DNA of 48,468 nt, taken from assembly GCF_000455245.1 (NCBI RefSeq), contig NZ_HG005167.1, forward strand, positions 1 through 48,468, given 5' to 3'. The DNA comes from Nesterenkonia massiliensis. GTDB taxonomy: Bacteria; Actinomycetota; Actinomycetes; Actinomycetales; Micrococcaceae. This document shows, piece by piece, positions 26,647 through 38,209 of the stretch. Every line of letters begins with the position of its first letter. The first letter of the stretch is position 1. A program made the position numbers and the translations under genes. The notes under the pieces were generated by a model that worked only from the letters and a program-made list of their open reading frames with translations, searched no databases and was not told the origin of the DNA.

Positions 26647-27753
26647 ATGAGCACCCAGATCAACCCCCGCATGTTCGACTCCGTCGGCACACTGCTCGAA
26701 GAGCATAAGGAGCTGCAGTCCAAGCTCGCTGAGCCGGAGACCCACGCAGACCAGGCGCTGGCCCGGAAGCTGGGACGCCGCTATGCGCAGCTCAACGGCG
26801 TGGTCGAGGCACATAAGCGCTGGACACAGCTGCAGGATGATCTGGAGACCGCCCAGGAGTTCGCCGCCGACGACGCCGAATTCGCCGCCGAAGTGCCACG
26901 CCTACGTGCTGCACTGGATGTTGCAGCGGAGAAGCTGCTGCGAATGCTCATCCCACGTGATGAGAATGATGCTCGCAACGCAATTCTGGAGATCAAGGGC
27001 GGTGCCGGCGGTGACGAGGCGGCGCTTTTTGCCGGCGACCTGCTGCGTATGTACACCCGCTACGCCGAAGCCAAGGGCTGGAAGACTGAGATTATCTCCT
27101 CCACCGCTTCTGACCTGGGTGGATATAAAGATGTACAGGTGGCCATTAAGGCCAATACCAATGATCCGGCTGAAGGGGTCTACGCCCACCTGAAGTTCGA
27201 AGGTGGTGTGCACCGTGTCCAGCGTGTGCCGGAGACCGAATCCCAGGGGCGAATCCACACTTCAGCAGCGGGCGTGCTGGTGCTGCCCGAGGTTGATGAG
27301 CCCGAGGAGATCGAGATCAATCAGAATGATCTCAAGATCGACGTATACCGCTCCTCGGGGCCGGGCGGGCAGTCGGTGAACACCACGGACTCCGCTGTGC
27401 GCATCACCCACCTGCCCACCGGCATTGTGGTGGCCATGCAGAATGAGAAATCGCAGCTGCAGAATAAGGAAGCCGCTATGCGCGTGCTCCGGTCCCGGCT
27501 GCTGGCCCACCAGCAGGAGCAGCTGGACGCCGAGAGCGCTGCGGTGCGGAAATCCCAGGTGCGCACCATGGACCGTTCGGAACGCATCCGCACCTACAAC
27601 TTCCCGGAGAACCGGATCGCTGACCATCGCACCGGCTATAAGGCGTACAACCTTGATGCCGTGATGAACGGTGACCTGGAGCCAGTAGTGCAGTCCTGTA
27701 TCCAACTGGATGAGCAGGAGCGGCTCGCCGCGCTCGGCGATTCGGATGGCTGA
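26647..27753 (+). CDS. prfA: Peptide chain release factor 1
   Basis: 368 residues. The peptidyl-tRNA hydrolysis motif GGQ is at 240-242 ([16 protein letters not shown]). The RF1-type stop-codon-reading tripeptide is in [15 protein letters not shown] (Pro195-Glu-Thr197), in place of the more common PAT or PVT. RF1 reads UAA and UAG. ATG start after AAGGACG. Its last eight bases overlap the start of prmC, which encodes the methylase that modifies the Gln of GGQ, the usual arrangement. Confidence 0.97.
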   Translation: MSTQINPRMFDSVGTLLEEHKELQSKLAEPETHADQALARKLGRRYAQLNGVVEAHKRWTQLQDDLETAQEFAADDAEFAAEVPRLRAALDVAAEKLLRMLIPRDENDARNAILEIKGGAGGDEAALFAGDLLRMYTRYAEAKGWKTEIISSTASDLGGYKDVQVAIKANTNDPAEGVYAHLKFEGGVHRVQRVPETESQGRIHTSAAGVLVLPEVDEPEEIEINQNDLKIDVYRSSGPGGQSVNTTDSAVRITHLPTGIVVAMQNEKSQLQNKEAAMRVLRSRLLAHQQEQLDAESAAVRKSQVRTMDRSERIRTYNFPENRIADHRTGYKAYNLDAVMNGDLEPVVQSCIQLDEQERLAALGDSDG

Positions 27754-28663
27754 TCTGCAGAATCTGCTGCGGCAGGCCGTTGCCCAGCTGCAGCACGCTT
27801 CAGTTCCCTCTCCACGTGCAGATGCCGAGTTGCTGGCAGGTCATGTGCTGGGTCTGACTCGCTCCCAGCTGCAGCTGAAGGCGGTGACCGGTATGGAGGT
27901 CAGCGACGACGACGCCGAGCGGCTTGCGGGCCTGCTGACAGAGCGTGCCCGCCGCATCCCGCTGCAGCACCTCACCGGGACCGCGCCCTTCCGGCGCCTG
28001 GAGCTCAAAGTCGGCCCGGGGGCGTTCATTCCTCGACCAGAGACCGAAACCGTAGTCCAGGCCGCCCTTGATGAACTCATCCGGCTCGAGTCGGCCGGTG
28101 TGAGACGACCGCGTGTTGTGGACCTGGGCACTGGTTCTGGCGCTATCGCCGCTGCCATAGCCAGTGAACACCCATCAGCCGAGGTCCATGCCGTGGAACT
28201 CTCCGCGGAGGCTGCCTCCTGGGCAGAGCTGAATTTTGCTCACCTGCCCTCTGGTTCAGCCGAAGTCACGCTCCACCGCGACGACCTGCGCAACTTTCCT
28301 GATGGCTGGGAGGCGGAGTTCGACGTCGTCGTTTCCAATCCGCCCTATATACCTGCAGATATGGTCCCCCAGGACGAGGAGGTTCGGGTCCATGACCCGG
28401 AGCTTGCTCTTTACGGCGGTGGATCCGATGGCCTGGAGTTGCCACGGGCGGTGATCACCGCAGCCCAGCGTCTGCTGGTGCCCGGTGGCTGGTTCATCAT
28501 GGAACACGCTGAGGTACAGGCCCCGGCACTGCAGCAGATCTGTCGCGCCCAGCCACAGCTGAGCCAGGTCAGCACGCACCAGGATCTCGCTGGACGCGAC
28601 CGTGCCACATCTGCACGCTTCGCAGTGTCATCGGAGCCCGAATCAGCAAGCCGCAACGGATAA
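27746..28663 (+). CDS. prmC: Release factor glutamine N5-methyltransferase
   Basis: 305 residues. The SAM-binding motif [11 protein letters not shown] and the catalytic NPPY (Asn198 to Tyr201, in [15 protein letters not shown]) identify the HemK/PrmC family, which methylates the Gln of the GGQ motif in release factors. The N-terminal helical domain (1-70) binds the factor. The start ATG 27746 overlaps the prfA stop by eight bases, indicating translational coupling. Longer upstream starts lack family similarity. Confidence 0.96.
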   Translation: MADLQNLLRQAVAQLQHASVPSPRADAELLAGHVLGLTRSQLQLKAVTGMEVSDDDAERLAGLLTERARRIPLQHLTGTAPFRRLELKVGPGAFIPRPETETVVQAALDELIRLESAGVRRPRVVDLGTGSGAIAAAIASEHPSAEVHAVELSAEAASWAELNFAHLPSGSAEVTLHRDDLRNFPDGWEAEFDVVVSNPPYIPADMVPQDEEVRVHDPELALYGGGSDGLELPRAVITAAQRLLVPGGWFIMEHAEVQAPALQQICRAQPQLSQVSTHQDLAGRDRATSARFAVSSEPESASRNG

Positions 28664-28682
28664 GCGTGAAAGAATACACCGC

Positions 28683-29336
28683 GTGAGTGAGACCTTCGAC
28701 GTAACCAGTCCGCAGACCCGTACTGCGGCGATCGACGCCGCCCGGGATGCTGTCCGCCGCGGAGAATGCGTAGTGCTCCCCACTGATACCGTCTACGGCA
28801 TCGGTGCCGACGCGTTCTCGCCACAGGCCGTCGCCGTGCTGCTGGCCGCTAAAGGACGCGGCCGCAATATGCCGCCACCGGTGCTGATCGCCCGCCAGGA
28901 GGTTATGGATGCCCTGGCTACCGAGATTCCTGATTCGGCACGCGCCCTGGCGGAAACCTTGTGGCCCGGGGGGCTGACTCTGATTCTGCGCTCGCAGCCG
29001 TCGTTAGCGTGGGACCTGGGGGAGACCCGTGGGACAGTTGCCCTGCGAATGCCCGCAGACGAGGTCGCCCTGGAACTGCTAGCGGCCGTGGGGCCGATGG
29101 CGGTCTCCAGCGCCAATCGCACCGGGATGGCAGCGGCAACCACTGCCGCACAGGCTCAGGAGATGCTGGCCGAATCCGTCTCGATCTACTTGGAAGATGG
29201 GGAGCGCAGCACCAGCGCAGCCTCAACCATTGTCGACTGCACCCGCGAGGTGCCCACCGTGGTTCGGCAGGGCGCAATTCCGCTGCACGAGCTCCAGGCG
29301 ATCGTCCCGGACGTCACGGCTGCAGAGACCGAATGA
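28683..29336 (+). CDS. L-threonylcarbamoyladenylate synthase (Sua5/YrdC/TsaC)
   Basis: 217 residues from GTG 28683. The YrdC domain motifs are present: LPTDTVYGIGADAF, KGRGRNMPPPVLI, WPGGLTLIL, ALRMPADEVA and VSSANRTGM. It uses threonine, bicarbonate and ATP to make threonylcarbamoyl-AMP for the t6A37 modification of tRNAs reading ANN codons. It is a single-domain (TsaC-type) protein without the Sua5 C-terminal domain. It follows prmC by 19 bases, as in many actinobacteria, and its stop overlaps the next start by four bases (ATGA). Confidence 0.95.
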   Translation: MSETFDVTSPQTRTAAIDAARDAVRRGECVVLPTDTVYGIGADAFSPQAVAVLLAAKGRGRNMPPPVLIARQEVMDALATEIPDSARALAETLWPGGLTLILRSQPSLAWDLGETRGTVALRMPADEVALELLAAVGPMAVSSANRTGMAAATTAAQAQEMLAESVSIYLEDGERSTSAASTIVDCTREVPTVVRQGAIPLHELQAIVPDVTAAETE

Positions 29337-30481
29337 TCTATTTCCTCATTGTGCTGACCGTCTCGGCGGTGACCACCTACGTGCTCACCCCGCCGGTCCG
29401 GCGCATCTCCTACCAGTTGGGGATCTACACCCCTATCCGCGAGCGTGACATCCACTCCGTGGTCAAACCGCGCTGGGGCGGTGTGGCCATCTATGCAGGA
29501 ATGCTCGCCGGGTTGGGGGCTGCAGCCTTCATTCCCTACCTCAGCGGGCTGTTCAGTGATCTCACCCCGGTCATCGGGTTGCTGCTGGCCTCGCTGCTGA
29601 TTGTCATCACGGGAATGGCCGATGATGCATGGGATATCCACTGGGCGCTGAAACTTGCCGCGCAGGTGGGCTGTGGCATCATCCTGGTGCTGCATGGGAT
29701 CCAGCTAGAGGTCATGCCGGTGGGCTGGCTCGGCGTCGGCGGCCCGCTGCTGCAGGCATGTCTGACGGTGTTTCTGGTAGTGGCAACAATCAATGCGTTT
29801 AACTTCATTGACGGCCTGGACGGGCTGGCCGCAGGAGTGGCCGCCCTGGGCGGCTCGGCCTTCTTCCTCTACAGCTACCTGCTGACGCTGTCCATCAATT
29901 CGTTTGACGCCTCAAATCTGGTGACCCTGCTCATGGCGATATTGGTGGGATCCTGTCTGGGCTTCCTTCCACATAATTTCCATCCCTCCACGGTGATTAT
30001 GGGGGATACCGGTGCCATGCTGCTGGGACTGATCATGGCAGCCGGGGCTTTGATCGTGACCGCATCTCTGGAACTGTCCCAGGAAACCTTCCGCTTCAGG
30101 AATATTCCGGCGTATATGCCAATACTGCTGCCGTTGGCGGTGATGCTGCTGCCGGTCCTGGATCTGGCACTGGCGGTGATCAGGCGCACCGCCCGCGGAG
30201 CGTCCCCATTCAGTCCGGACCGTGGTCATCTGCACCATAAGCTCATCGATTCCGGCTACACCCATCCGCAAGCTGTGCTGCTGCTCTATCTCTGGGCTGG
30301 CCTGTTTGCCTTCGGATCCATCTCCTTCAACTTCCTGCCATGGTGGCTCGTGAGTATCGGGTTGCTGCTGGCCCTCGCCGCTGCCGTCATACTGACGCTG
30401 AGTCCTTGGCTGCGCCGACGTGTGTGGCGGGCCCGACGAGCTGCAGCACAGCAGGCCCTGCTTCAGAAGAGGGGACGTTGA
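29333..30481 (+). CDS. MraY/WecA-family undecaprenyl-phosphate sugar-1-phosphate transferase
   Basis: 382 residues with about eleven membrane helices. The family motifs are MADDAWDIHW (the catalytic ADD Asp pair), NAFNFIDGLDGLAAG, the MGDTGAMLLG loop and the SPDRGHLHHKL His motif of WecA-like enzymes. It transfers GlcNAc-1-P or a related sugar phosphate from UDP-sugar to undecaprenyl phosphate, the first step in making wall glycopolymers or linkage units. Start ATG 29333 overlaps the YrdC gene stop. A much longer upstream frame has no similarity. The LCP ligase further down could act on its products. Confidence 0.94.
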   Translation: MIYFLIVLTVSAVTTYVLTPPVRRISYQLGIYTPIRERDIHSVVKPRWGGVAIYAGMLAGLGAAAFIPYLSGLFSDLTPVIGLLLASLLIVITGMADDAWDIHWALKLAAQVGCGIILVLHGIQLEVMPVGWLGVGGPLLQACLTVFLVVATINAFNFIDGLDGLAAGVAALGGSAFFLYSYLLTLSINSFDASNLVTLLMAILVGSCLGFLPHNFHPSTVIMGDTGAMLLGLIMAAGALIVTASLELSQETFRFRNIPAYMPILLPLAVMLLPVLDLALAVIRRTARGASPFSPDRGHLHHKLIDSGYTHPQAVLLLYLWAGLFAFGSISFNFLPWWLVSIGLLLALAAAVILTLSPWLRRRVWRARRAAAQQALLQKRGR

Positions 30482-30484
30482 GAC

Positions 30485-30934
30485 ATGAGGAAGCGAGGCC
30501 TGGCACCCGAAAGAGGGGCTTGGGGGAGGATGCTGCGGCTAGCTGTAGCATGCAGCCTCCTGGTCCTGATCCCCTTCGCGCTGGTCGCATTTCTGGCAGC
30601 AGGGCAGGAAGCGGCCCGATCGGTCATCATCGGCGGTGGGCTCGTTATTGTGCTCTATGCGCCCTCGATCTGGGTGGTGGATCAGGCCGAGCGACGAGTG
30701 CCGCAGCTGGCGATCCCGCTGTATATGCTGCTCTTCGTCCTGAAATTCCTCGGAGTTGGAATAGCCATCGCCACCATACCGCTGCCGGTGTGGCTGAGTT
30801 TGGCGTGGGGCGGAGCAGCTGGTGTGACTACCGTAGTGGTGTGGCAGGCAGCGTGCGTCCACGTGTTCAGCAGCATGCGTATGAGCATCGTGCCGCAGGA
30901 AAACGCTGCCCCTCCACCGCCCCCCACTGCGTAG
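30485..30934 (+). CDS. Probable AtpI-like ATP synthase assembly membrane protein
   Basis: 149 residues with four hydrophobic helices (about 18-40, 44-62, 72-94, 98-120) and a Pro-rich C-terminus. It lies directly before atpB, where actinobacteria carry an AtpI-like protein thought to help c-ring assembly or ion supply. Sequence similarity to AtpI is weak by eye, so the call rests mainly on position and topology. It starts four bases after the wecA-like stop. Confidence 0.7.
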   Translation: MRKRGLAPERGAWGRMLRLAVACSLLVLIPFALVAFLAAGQEAARSVIIGGGLVIVLYAPSIWVVDQAERRVPQLAIPLYMLLFVLKFLGVGIAIATIPLPVWLSLAWGGAAGVTTVVVWQAACVHVFSSMRMSIVPQENAAPPPPPTA

Positions 30935-31131
30935 TAAGGCCGAAATAACCGCTTTTCTACAGAATGTAGTACTGTTGAGTCCGCAGCCTCAGCGTGCGCG
31001 AGTTCACCTTTCGATTTGATAAAGTGATCGGCACGCGCACGGTGGGATTCCTGCGCAGACTTGCTAACTTCTCGCACAGAACGAGCCTCTAGTTTTTGAG
31101 GATTCGTCGACGACCGATGAGAGGACCAGCG
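30935..31131 (+). promoter_or_regulatory. Upstream region of the ATP synthase operon
   Basis: About 200 bases without a gene. A perfect dyad CTACA-GAA-TGTAG lies at 30957-30969 and is followed by TACTGT, a possible -10. Further on, TTGATA near 31016 could be a -35, but no partner is clear. Close to the gene a weak hairpin forms from CCTC...GAGG around the Ts at about 31090. This is the likely promoter and 5' leader of atpB, but exact sites are not certain. Confidence 0.45.
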
Positions 31132-31944
31132 TTGCTTACGCTTGCCCTGAGAGCCGCCGATGGAGGCGAGTTTCAACCCCCCAGCATCAATGACACCCAC
31201 CTTCCTGAGATTCTTCCTTGGGGCGTCGAGTGGGGAGAGGGCTTCCTCGGCAAGAACGGACTCGTCCTTCTTGTTTCGGTAGTCATTATCTGGGCATTCT
31301 TTTCTTTCGCCATTCGCAAGCAGTCCCTGGTTCCCACCCGGACCCAGTTCATTGGCGAATCTATCTATGCATTCGTGCGGAACTCCCTGGGACGTGACAT
31401 TCTCGGCGAGAAGCACTTCAAGCCCTGGATCCCCTTCCTGTTCGCCGTCTTCACGTTCATTCTGGTGAACAACCTCATGGGCGCGATCCCGGTCATCCAG
31501 ATGCCGAGCTTCTCGCACGCTGGCCCCGCCTACGTCATGGCGGCCATCGTCTACTGCACCTGGATCGGCGTCGGCATCCAGAAGCACGGCCTGCGGTATT
31601 TCAAGCTGGTGACGATCCCCTCTGGGGTGCCGTGGTACGTCATGCCTGTCATGATCCCGCTGGAGATCATCTCCAACTTCATCGTTCGCCCGCTGACCCA
31701 CTCACTGCGTGTGATGGCGGTGATGCTGGCAGGACACATGATCGTCATGATCGCCGCAGCCGGCTCCGAGTTCCTGGTGACTCAACAGGACAACATCTTC
31801 CTCAACGCCACCGGCATCATTGTCCTCATCGGCTTCGTTCCGCTGTATTTCCTCGAGCTGCTGCTGATGGTTCTGCAGGCATTCGTGTTCGCCCTGCTGA
31901 CTGCCATTTACCTCCAGGGCGCTATCGAGGCCGACTCGCACTGA
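31132..31944 (+). CDS. atpB: F0 ATP synthase subunit a
   Basis: 270 residues, membrane protein of the proton channel. The conserved Arg facing the c-ring is in RPLTHSLRVMAVMLAGHM, and a second typical region is LLLMVLQAFVFALLTAIYLQGA. Start taken as TTG 31132, after GAGAGGACCAGCG, because the resulting LLTLALRAADGGEF matches the usual short N-terminus. ATG 31117 and ATG 31096 are alternatives. It begins the atp operon proper. Confidence 0.96.
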   Translation: MLTLALRAADGGEFQPPSINDTHLPEILPWGVEWGEGFLGKNGLVLLVSVVIIWAFFSFAIRKQSLVPTRTQFIGESIYAFVRNSLGRDILGEKHFKPWIPFLFAVFTFILVNNLMGAIPVIQMPSFSHAGPAYVMAAIVYCTWIGVGIQKHGLRYFKLVTIPSGVPWYVMPVMIPLEIISNFIVRPLTHSLRVMAVMLAGHMIVMIAAAGSEFLVTQQDNIFLNATGIIVLIGFVPLYFLELLLMVLQAFVFALLTAIYLQGAIEADSH

Positions 31945-32026
31945 GTCAGCGTTTTCACAGACTTCTAACTGAATAGACCCGCCCGAAAGCGCCGGGACCC
32001 CGGCACCTTCACAAGAAAGAGATCAC

Positions 32027-32236
32027 ATGGAAATCATCGGTAACGTGAACATGATCGGCTACGGCCTGGCTGCTATCGGCTCTGCACTTGGCGTGGGCCT
32101 GGTGTTCATGGCCTACATCAACGGTGTGGCACGTCAGCCCGAGGCACAGCGTGTGCTGCAGCCCATCGCCATCCTGGGCTTCGCCGTGATCGAGGCGCTG
32201 GCCATCCTCGGCCTCGTCTTCGCGATCTTCCTCTAA
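32027..32236 (+). CDS. atpE: F0 ATP synthase subunit c
   Basis: 69 residues, two membrane helices joined by the polar loop ARQPE (35-39). The ion-binding carboxylate is Glu56 in VIEALAI. The glycine-rich first helix and absence of the Gln/Glu set of sodium-type rings suggest a proton ring. A GC-rich hairpin (31991-32004) precedes the gene and a longer one follows it, which fits the need for many more c subunits than its neighbours. Confidence 0.97.
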   Translation: MEIIGNVNMIGYGLAAIGSALGVGLVFMAYINGVARQPEAQRVLQPIAILGFAVIEALAILGLVFAIFL

Positions 32237-32247
32237 GTCAGACCACA

Positions 32248-32277
32248 GCACCTGATGGCACCGCATACACAGGTGCC
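32248..32277 (+). promoter_or_regulatory. Intercistronic hairpin between atpE and atpF with two possible folds
   Basis: GCACCTG (32248-32254) pairs with CAGGTGC (32270-32276). Alternatively GGCACC (32257-32262) pairs with GGTGCC (32272-32277). Both folds use the same 3' arm. A hairpin here could stop exonucleases and stabilise atpE mRNA, raising c-subunit output. Visible by sequence; function inferred. Confidence 0.55.
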
Positions 32278-32301
32278 TCATGAAAAGGAATGGGTGAATA
32301 C

Positions 32302-32865
32302 ATGATCAGCACTGCACTGATCCGCGCGGCGGAGGGCGACTATGTCGCCAACCCGCTGATCCCGCACCCGTGGGAGATGGCTGCTGCCTTCATCGGCTTC
32401 TTCGTCCTGCTGTTCGTGGTCGTCAAGTTTGTTGCTCCGAAGTTTGAAGCCACCTACCAGGAGCGGGTTGCCGCGATTGAAGGCGGAATCAGTGAGGCCG
32501 AGGAAGCCAAGGCGGAAGCAGAATCGCTGAAGGCTGAATACGAGAAGAACCTCGCAGATTCTCGCGCTGAAGCGTCACACATCCGCGAGGAAGCTCGTGC
32601 CGAGGCAGCCCAGATCGTGGCTGAGGCTCAGGAGAAGGCCGCCGCTGAGAGCGCCCGGATCCGTGAGCAGGCTCAGGCCCAGATTGAAGCAGAGCGCGCC
32701 AGCGCAGCTGCACAGCTCAAGGCCGACGTCGGCACCCTTGCCACCCAGCTGGCAGGCCGCATCGTCGGTGAAGCCCTGGAAGACGACGCCCGCTCCCAGC
32801 GAGTGGTCGACCGTTTCCTTGCTGATCTTGATGCTGAGCAGAACCGGGCAGGAGCGACCCAGTAA
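32302..32865 (+). CDS. atpF: F0 ATP synthase subunit b
   Basis: 187 residues. One N-terminal membrane helix (about 24-44, AAFIGFFVLLFVVVKFV) is followed by a long charged coiled-coil helix rich in Ala/Glu/Arg to about residue 160. This is the peripheral stalk. I start at ATG 32302: AAGGA lies 12 bases upstream, while for ATG 32290 the same AAGGA is immediately adjacent and unusable. Its stop overlaps the atpH start (TAATG). Confidence 0.95.
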   Translation: MISTALIRAAEGDYVANPLIPHPWEMAAAFIGFFVLLFVVVKFVAPKFEATYQERVAAIEGGISEAEEAKAEAESLKAEYEKNLADSRAEASHIREEARAEAAQIVAEAQEKAAAESARIREQAQAQIEAERASAAAQLKADVGTLATQLAGRIVGEALEDDARSQRVVDRFLADLDAEQNRAGATQ

Positions 32866-33674
32866 TGGCAGCGGTGACCAGCGAATCCCTGGCAAGCCTG
32901 CAGAGCGACCTTGCAGCAACCATCTCCTCCGCCGATCTCTCGGTGGCCGATGAGCTGTTCGCTGCGCTGGACGTCCTCGAGGGTTCGGCATCGCTGCGCC
33001 GGTCACTGACAGATCCTGCACGGCAGCCGGCAGAGCGGGCAGCCCTGGTGCGCTCGCTCTTCGGCAACAAGGTCGCCGAGCCCACTGTCAGCATTCTGGA
33101 GGCAGCAGTCTCTCGACGCTGGAGCACCGAACGTGACCTTGGGGACGCCCTGGAGAGCCTTGCCGTCAGCGTCACCGCAGCTCAAGCGGAACGCGTCGGG
33201 CTCAGCGGTCTTGAGGACCTGGAAAGTGCGCTGCTGGGATTCCGTCACACGGTTGCCGAGTCCCATGAACTGCAGCGCGCCTTCACTGATGCACAGGCAA
33301 CACCGGAGGCTAAGCAGCGGCTTGCCGCCCGGCTGACCCCCAACGTTTCCGCTGAGGCGCGCCTGCTCATTGATCGCGCTGTGACTCAGCCCCGCGGAGT
33401 GCGCCCGACCACGCTGGTGGAGAAGTTCGCTTCGGCGATCGCCGCCCGTCAGCAGCGCTGGATTGCGCAGGTCACCGTGGCGAAGCCACTGGACAGCGCC
33501 TACCTGCAGAAACTGTCTACTAGCCTGGACAACTACTTCGGCAGGGAGCTGAAGCTCGACGTCGTCGTCGACCCCGCAGTGGTCGGCGGCATCCGGGTAC
33601 AGGTGGGGGATGAGGTAGTCGACAGCACCGTCGCTGCCCGACTCAATGACCTGAGCCGGACACTGGCACGCTAG
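32865..33674 (+). CDS. atpH: F1 ATP synthase subunit delta
   Basis: 269 residues. The length is that of the actinobacterial delta, longer than the roughly 180 of E. coli. The OSCP-like C-terminal region is clear ([21 protein letters not shown], then [19 protein letters not shown]). It links the peripheral stalk to the top of the alpha3beta3 head. Start codon overlaps the atpF stop by one base. Confidence 0.95.
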   Translation: MAAVTSESLASLQSDLAATISSADLSVADELFAALDVLEGSASLRRSLTDPARQPAERAALVRSLFGNKVAEPTVSILEAAVSRRWSTERDLGDALESLAVSVTAAQAERVGLSGLEDLESALLGFRHTVAESHELQRAFTDAQATPEAKQRLAARLTPNVSAEARLLIDRAVTQPRGVRPTTLVEKFASAIAARQQRWIAQVTVAKPLDSAYLQKLSTSLDNYFGRELKLDVVVDPAVVGGIRVQVGDEVVDSTVAARLNDLSRTLAR

Positions 33675-33756
33675 CTCACGCTGGCAACAATACGAATCTT
33701 TGAACCGAACGGCCGCCGACGGTGCGGCCACTGATAGAGGAGAGCAGGGACTGCAG

Positions 33757-35385
33757 ATGGCCGACTTGACCATCAACGCCGACGACGTCCGCAATGCTTT
33801 GACCGAGTTCGCTGCGTCTTACGAGCCTGGCGCGGCAGAACGAGTCGAGGTCGGACGTGTGATCTCGGCAGCCGACGGAATTGCACGAGTGGAGGGACTT
33901 CCCTCCACTATGGCGAACGAGCTGCTTCGCTTCGAAGACGGAACCCTGGGACTGGCCCAGAACCTGGACACACGCGAAATCGGCGTGGTGATCCTGGGCG
34001 AGTTCTCCGGCATCGAAGAAGGCCAGGAAGTGACCCGCACCGGCGAGGTGCTCTCCGTTCCGGTGGGTGATAAGTTCCTGGGCCGCGTGGTGGACCCGCT
34101 GGGCAACCCGATCGACGACCTCGGTGAGATCGAAGCCGAGAGCCGCCGGGCGCTGGAGCTGCAGGCACCTTCGGTGGTGCAGCGTAAGTCCGTCCACGAG
34201 CCGCTGCAGACCGGCATCAAGGCTATCGACGCCATGATTCCGATCGGCCGTGGTCAGCGTCAGCTCATCATTGGCGACCGTCAGACCGGTAAGACCGCCA
34301 TCGCCATCGACGCGATCCTCAACCAGAAGGCCAACTGGGAATCCGGCGACGTCAACAAGCAAGTCCGCTGCGTGTACGTCGCTGTGGGACAGAAGGCATC
34401 CACCATTGCTGCTGTGCGCCAGACCTTGGCCGATCGCGGTGCCCTGGAATACACCACTATCGTGGCTTCCCCGGCATCCGACCCGGCAGGCTTCAAGTAC
34501 CTGGCACCCTTTGCAGGCTCGGCTATCGGCCAGCACTGGATGTACGGCGGCAAGCACGTGCTGATCATCTTTGATGATCTCTCCAAGCAGGCTGAGGCCT
34601 ACCGGGCTGTGTCCCTGCTGCTGCGCCGCCCGCCGGGACGCGAAGCATACCCGGGTGACGTGTTCTACCTGCACTCACGCCTGCTGGAGCGTTGCGCAAA
34701 GCTCTCCGATGAGATGGGCGCCGGCTCCATGACCGGACTGCCGCTGATCGAGACAAAAGCCAATGACGTCTCCGCCTACATCCCGACCAACGTCATCTCC
34801 ATCACCGATGGTCAGATCTTCCTGCAGTCGGACCTCTTCAACGCTAACCAGCGTCCCGCTGTGGACGTGGGCATCTCGGTGTCCCGCGTGGGTGGTGCTG
34901 CTCAGGTCAAGGCCATGAAGAAGGTCTCCGGCACACTGAAGCTGGATCTTGCCCAGTACCGGGATATGCAGGCCTTTGCGATGTTCGCCTCGGACCTTGA
35001 TCCCGCTACCCGCCAGCAGCTGGTGCGCGGCGAGCGTCAGACCGAGCTGCTCAAGCAGGCCCAGTACACCCCGTACCCGGTGGAAGAGCAGGTCGTCTCC
35101 ATCTGGGCCGGCGCTCAGGGCCACCTCGATGACGTGGAGCTGGCTGATATCAAGCGCTTCGAAGCCGAGTGGATCGATCACCTCAAGCGCAAGACTGACG
35201 TGCTCACCAACATTGCTGCCACCGGCAAGCTCGAGGATGACACCCTCAACACGCTGAACGAAGCCATCGTGGACTTCAAGAACGCTTTCCAGTCGGAAGG
35301 CTCCCAGTCCATCCTGGGCAACGAGACCACTGAGGCACTCTCGGCTGAGGACATCGAACAGGAAGAGATCGCCGCTCAGAAGTAG
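33757..35385 (+). CDS. atpA: F1 ATP synthase subunit alpha
   Basis: 542 residues. The P-loop GDRQTGKT is at 173-180 and the alpha signature [13 protein letters not shown] further on. Start set at ATG 33757, with AGGGA six bases before it, giving [10 protein letters not shown]. The upstream in-frame extension has no similarity. The C-terminus carries a Glu/Gln/Ser-rich tail of about 30 residues ([20 protein letters not shown]), longer than in E. coli; C-terminal tails on alpha are known in mycobacteria, where they hinder ATP hydrolysis, but this one is not obviously the same. Confidence 0.98.
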   Translation: MADLTINADDVRNALTEFAASYEPGAAERVEVGRVISAADGIARVEGLPSTMANELLRFEDGTLGLAQNLDTREIGVVILGEFSGIEEGQEVTRTGEVLSVPVGDKFLGRVVDPLGNPIDDLGEIEAESRRALELQAPSVVQRKSVHEPLQTGIKAIDAMIPIGRGQRQLIIGDRQTGKTAIAIDAILNQKANWESGDVNKQVRCVYVAVGQKASTIAAVRQTLADRGALEYTTIVASPASDPAGFKYLAPFAGSAIGQHWMYGGKHVLIIFDDLSKQAEAYRAVSLLLRRPPGREAYPGDVFYLHSRLLERCAKLSDEMGAGSMTGLPLIETKANDVSAYIPTNVISITDGQIFLQSDLFNANQRPAVDVGISVSRVGGAAQVKAMKKVSGTLKLDLAQYRDMQAFAMFASDLDPATRQQLVRGERQTELLKQAQYTPYPVEEQVVSIWAGAQGHLDDVELADIKRFEAEWIDHLKRKTDVLTNIAATGKLEDDTLNTLNEAIVDFKNAFQSEGSQSILGNETTEALSAEDIEQEEIAAQK

Positions 35386-35430
35386 CGGATGCACCGAACT
35401 CTTCGACTGACTACTTAGGGAAGGACAAGC

Positions 35431-36324
35431 ATGGGAGCCCAGATCCGGGTCTATCGCCAGAAGATCGCATCGACTTCGTCGATGAAGAAGATCTTCAAGG
35501 CGATGGAGCTGATCGCGACCTCGCGCATCGGCAAGGCGCGCAGCCGCGCACAGGCGGCCTCGCCCTATGCCGAGGCCATCACCCGTGCGGTCTCGGCCGT
35601 GGCCTCGCAGAACGATATCGAGCATGTGCTTACGCAGAAGGCGGATGCGCCTAAGCGCGCGGCAGTGCTGATCATGACCAGCGACCGCGGGCTGGCCGGA
35701 GCGTATTCCACCAACGTGCTCAAGCGCGCTGAATCGCTGACTGCGCGGCTGAAGGAAGACGGCATTGAGGTGCGTCCGTACCTCTACGGTCGCAAGGCTC
35801 AGGCCTTCTATGACTTCCGCGACCGTGAGTACGACAAGGTCTGGACCGGTCAGACGGATGCGCCTGCGGTTGAGCGCGCCCGCGAGATCGGTCAGACACT
35901 GGTCGAGCGCTTCACCCAGCCCACTGAGGAGGGCGGCGTGGACGAGCTCTACCTGGTCTACACGCAGTTCAAGTCGATGGTCAGCCAGGAGCCGGTGGTT
36001 CAGCGACTGTTACCACTGGCTGTTGTCGCGAAGGAAGCCGAGTCTGCCGAGGAGTTCCTGCCTCAGTATGATTTTGAGCCTTCCCCCGAGGAGGTGCTGG
36101 ACGAGCTGCTGCCGAAGTACATCGAGTCCAAGATCTTCGCGGCAATGCTCGAAGCCTCCGCCTCCGAACTGGCCGCACGTCAACGCGCAATGAAGTCGGC
36201 TGCAGATAACGCAGACGAACTCATCCGCAAGTACACGCTGCTGCGCAACAACGCTCGCCAGGCCGAAATCACCCAGGAGCTCACCGAGCTCATCGCCGGT
36301 GCAGACGCGCTGGCTTCGTCCTAA
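35431..36324 (+). CDS. atpG: F1 ATP synthase subunit gamma
   Basis: 297 residues, the central shaft. The conserved ends are present: [29 protein letters not shown] at the start (shortened here in reading: residues 1-29) and the C-terminal helix with [12 protein letters not shown] and [25 protein letters not shown] precedes the ATG. 45 bases after atpA. Confidence 0.97.
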   Translation: MGAQIRVYRQKIASTSSMKKIFKAMELIATSRIGKARSRAQAASPYAEAITRAVSAVASQNDIEHVLTQKADAPKRAAVLIMTSDRGLAGAYSTNVLKRAESLTARLKEDGIEVRPYLYGRKAQAFYDFRDREYDKVWTGQTDAPAVERAREIGQTLVERFTQPTEEGGVDELYLVYTQFKSMVSQEPVVQRLLPLAVVAKEAESAEEFLPQYDFEPSPEEVLDELLPKYIESKIFAAMLEASASELAARQRAMKSAADNADELIRKYTLLRNNARQAEITQELTELIAGADALASS

Positions 36325-36333
36325 GCCCTTTGA

Positions 36334-37824
<1,491 letters not shown>

Positions 37825-37826
37825 TC

Positions 37827-38093
37827 ATGGCTCAGCTCGACGTTCAGGTCGTAGCCTCTGACCACGCTGTGTGGTCGGGGCAGGCCAAGTCGGTGCGCGC
37901 GCGCACCGTGGAGGGCGACATTGGCATCCTGCCCGGTCACACCCCGGTACTCGCCCTGCTGGGCGAGGGCGAGCTGGTGGTGGAGCCGGTCAGCGGCACC
38001 GCTGTGAAGGCCCAGGTCAGCGGAGGTTTCTTCTCCGTCGACCATGATCGGGTCACCATCGTCGCCGACGACGCCGAGCTCTCCCACGGCTGA
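37827..38093 (+). CDS. atpC: F1 ATP synthase subunit epsilon, short form
   Basis: 88 residues containing only the N-terminal beta-sandwich (AQLDVQVVASDHAVWSG, then GDIGILPGHTPVLALL and the GGFFSVDHDRVTIVADDAE strand). The C-terminal two-helix domain that inhibits hydrolysis in E. coli and Bacillus (family length about 120-140) is absent. The stop is clean and followed by the operon terminator, so this is the natural end and not a frameshift. Short epsilons of about this size are known in Micrococcales. Confidence 0.95.
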   Translation: MAQLDVQVVASDHAVWSGQAKSVRARTVEGDIGILPGHTPVLALLGEGELVVEPVSGTAVKAQVSGGFFSVDHDRVTIVADDAELSHG

Positions 38094-38126
38094 TCCCTCA
38101 GCCTGACTCTCACTTCACACTCACGT

Positions 38127-38155
38127 GATGGCCCCCGGTTCCGCCGGGGGCCATC
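38127..38155 (+). terminator. Terminator of the ATP synthase operon
   Basis: GATGGCCCCCGG pairs with CCGGGGGCCATC (12 base pairs) around a five-base loop, 34 bases after the atpC stop. No real T tract, but the stem is very stable. Confidence 0.85.
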
Positions 38156-38209
38156 GGTGTATCTTCCCGACTCCGCGCGGGCCGAGACCACACGATAGGA
38201 TCGATGACC

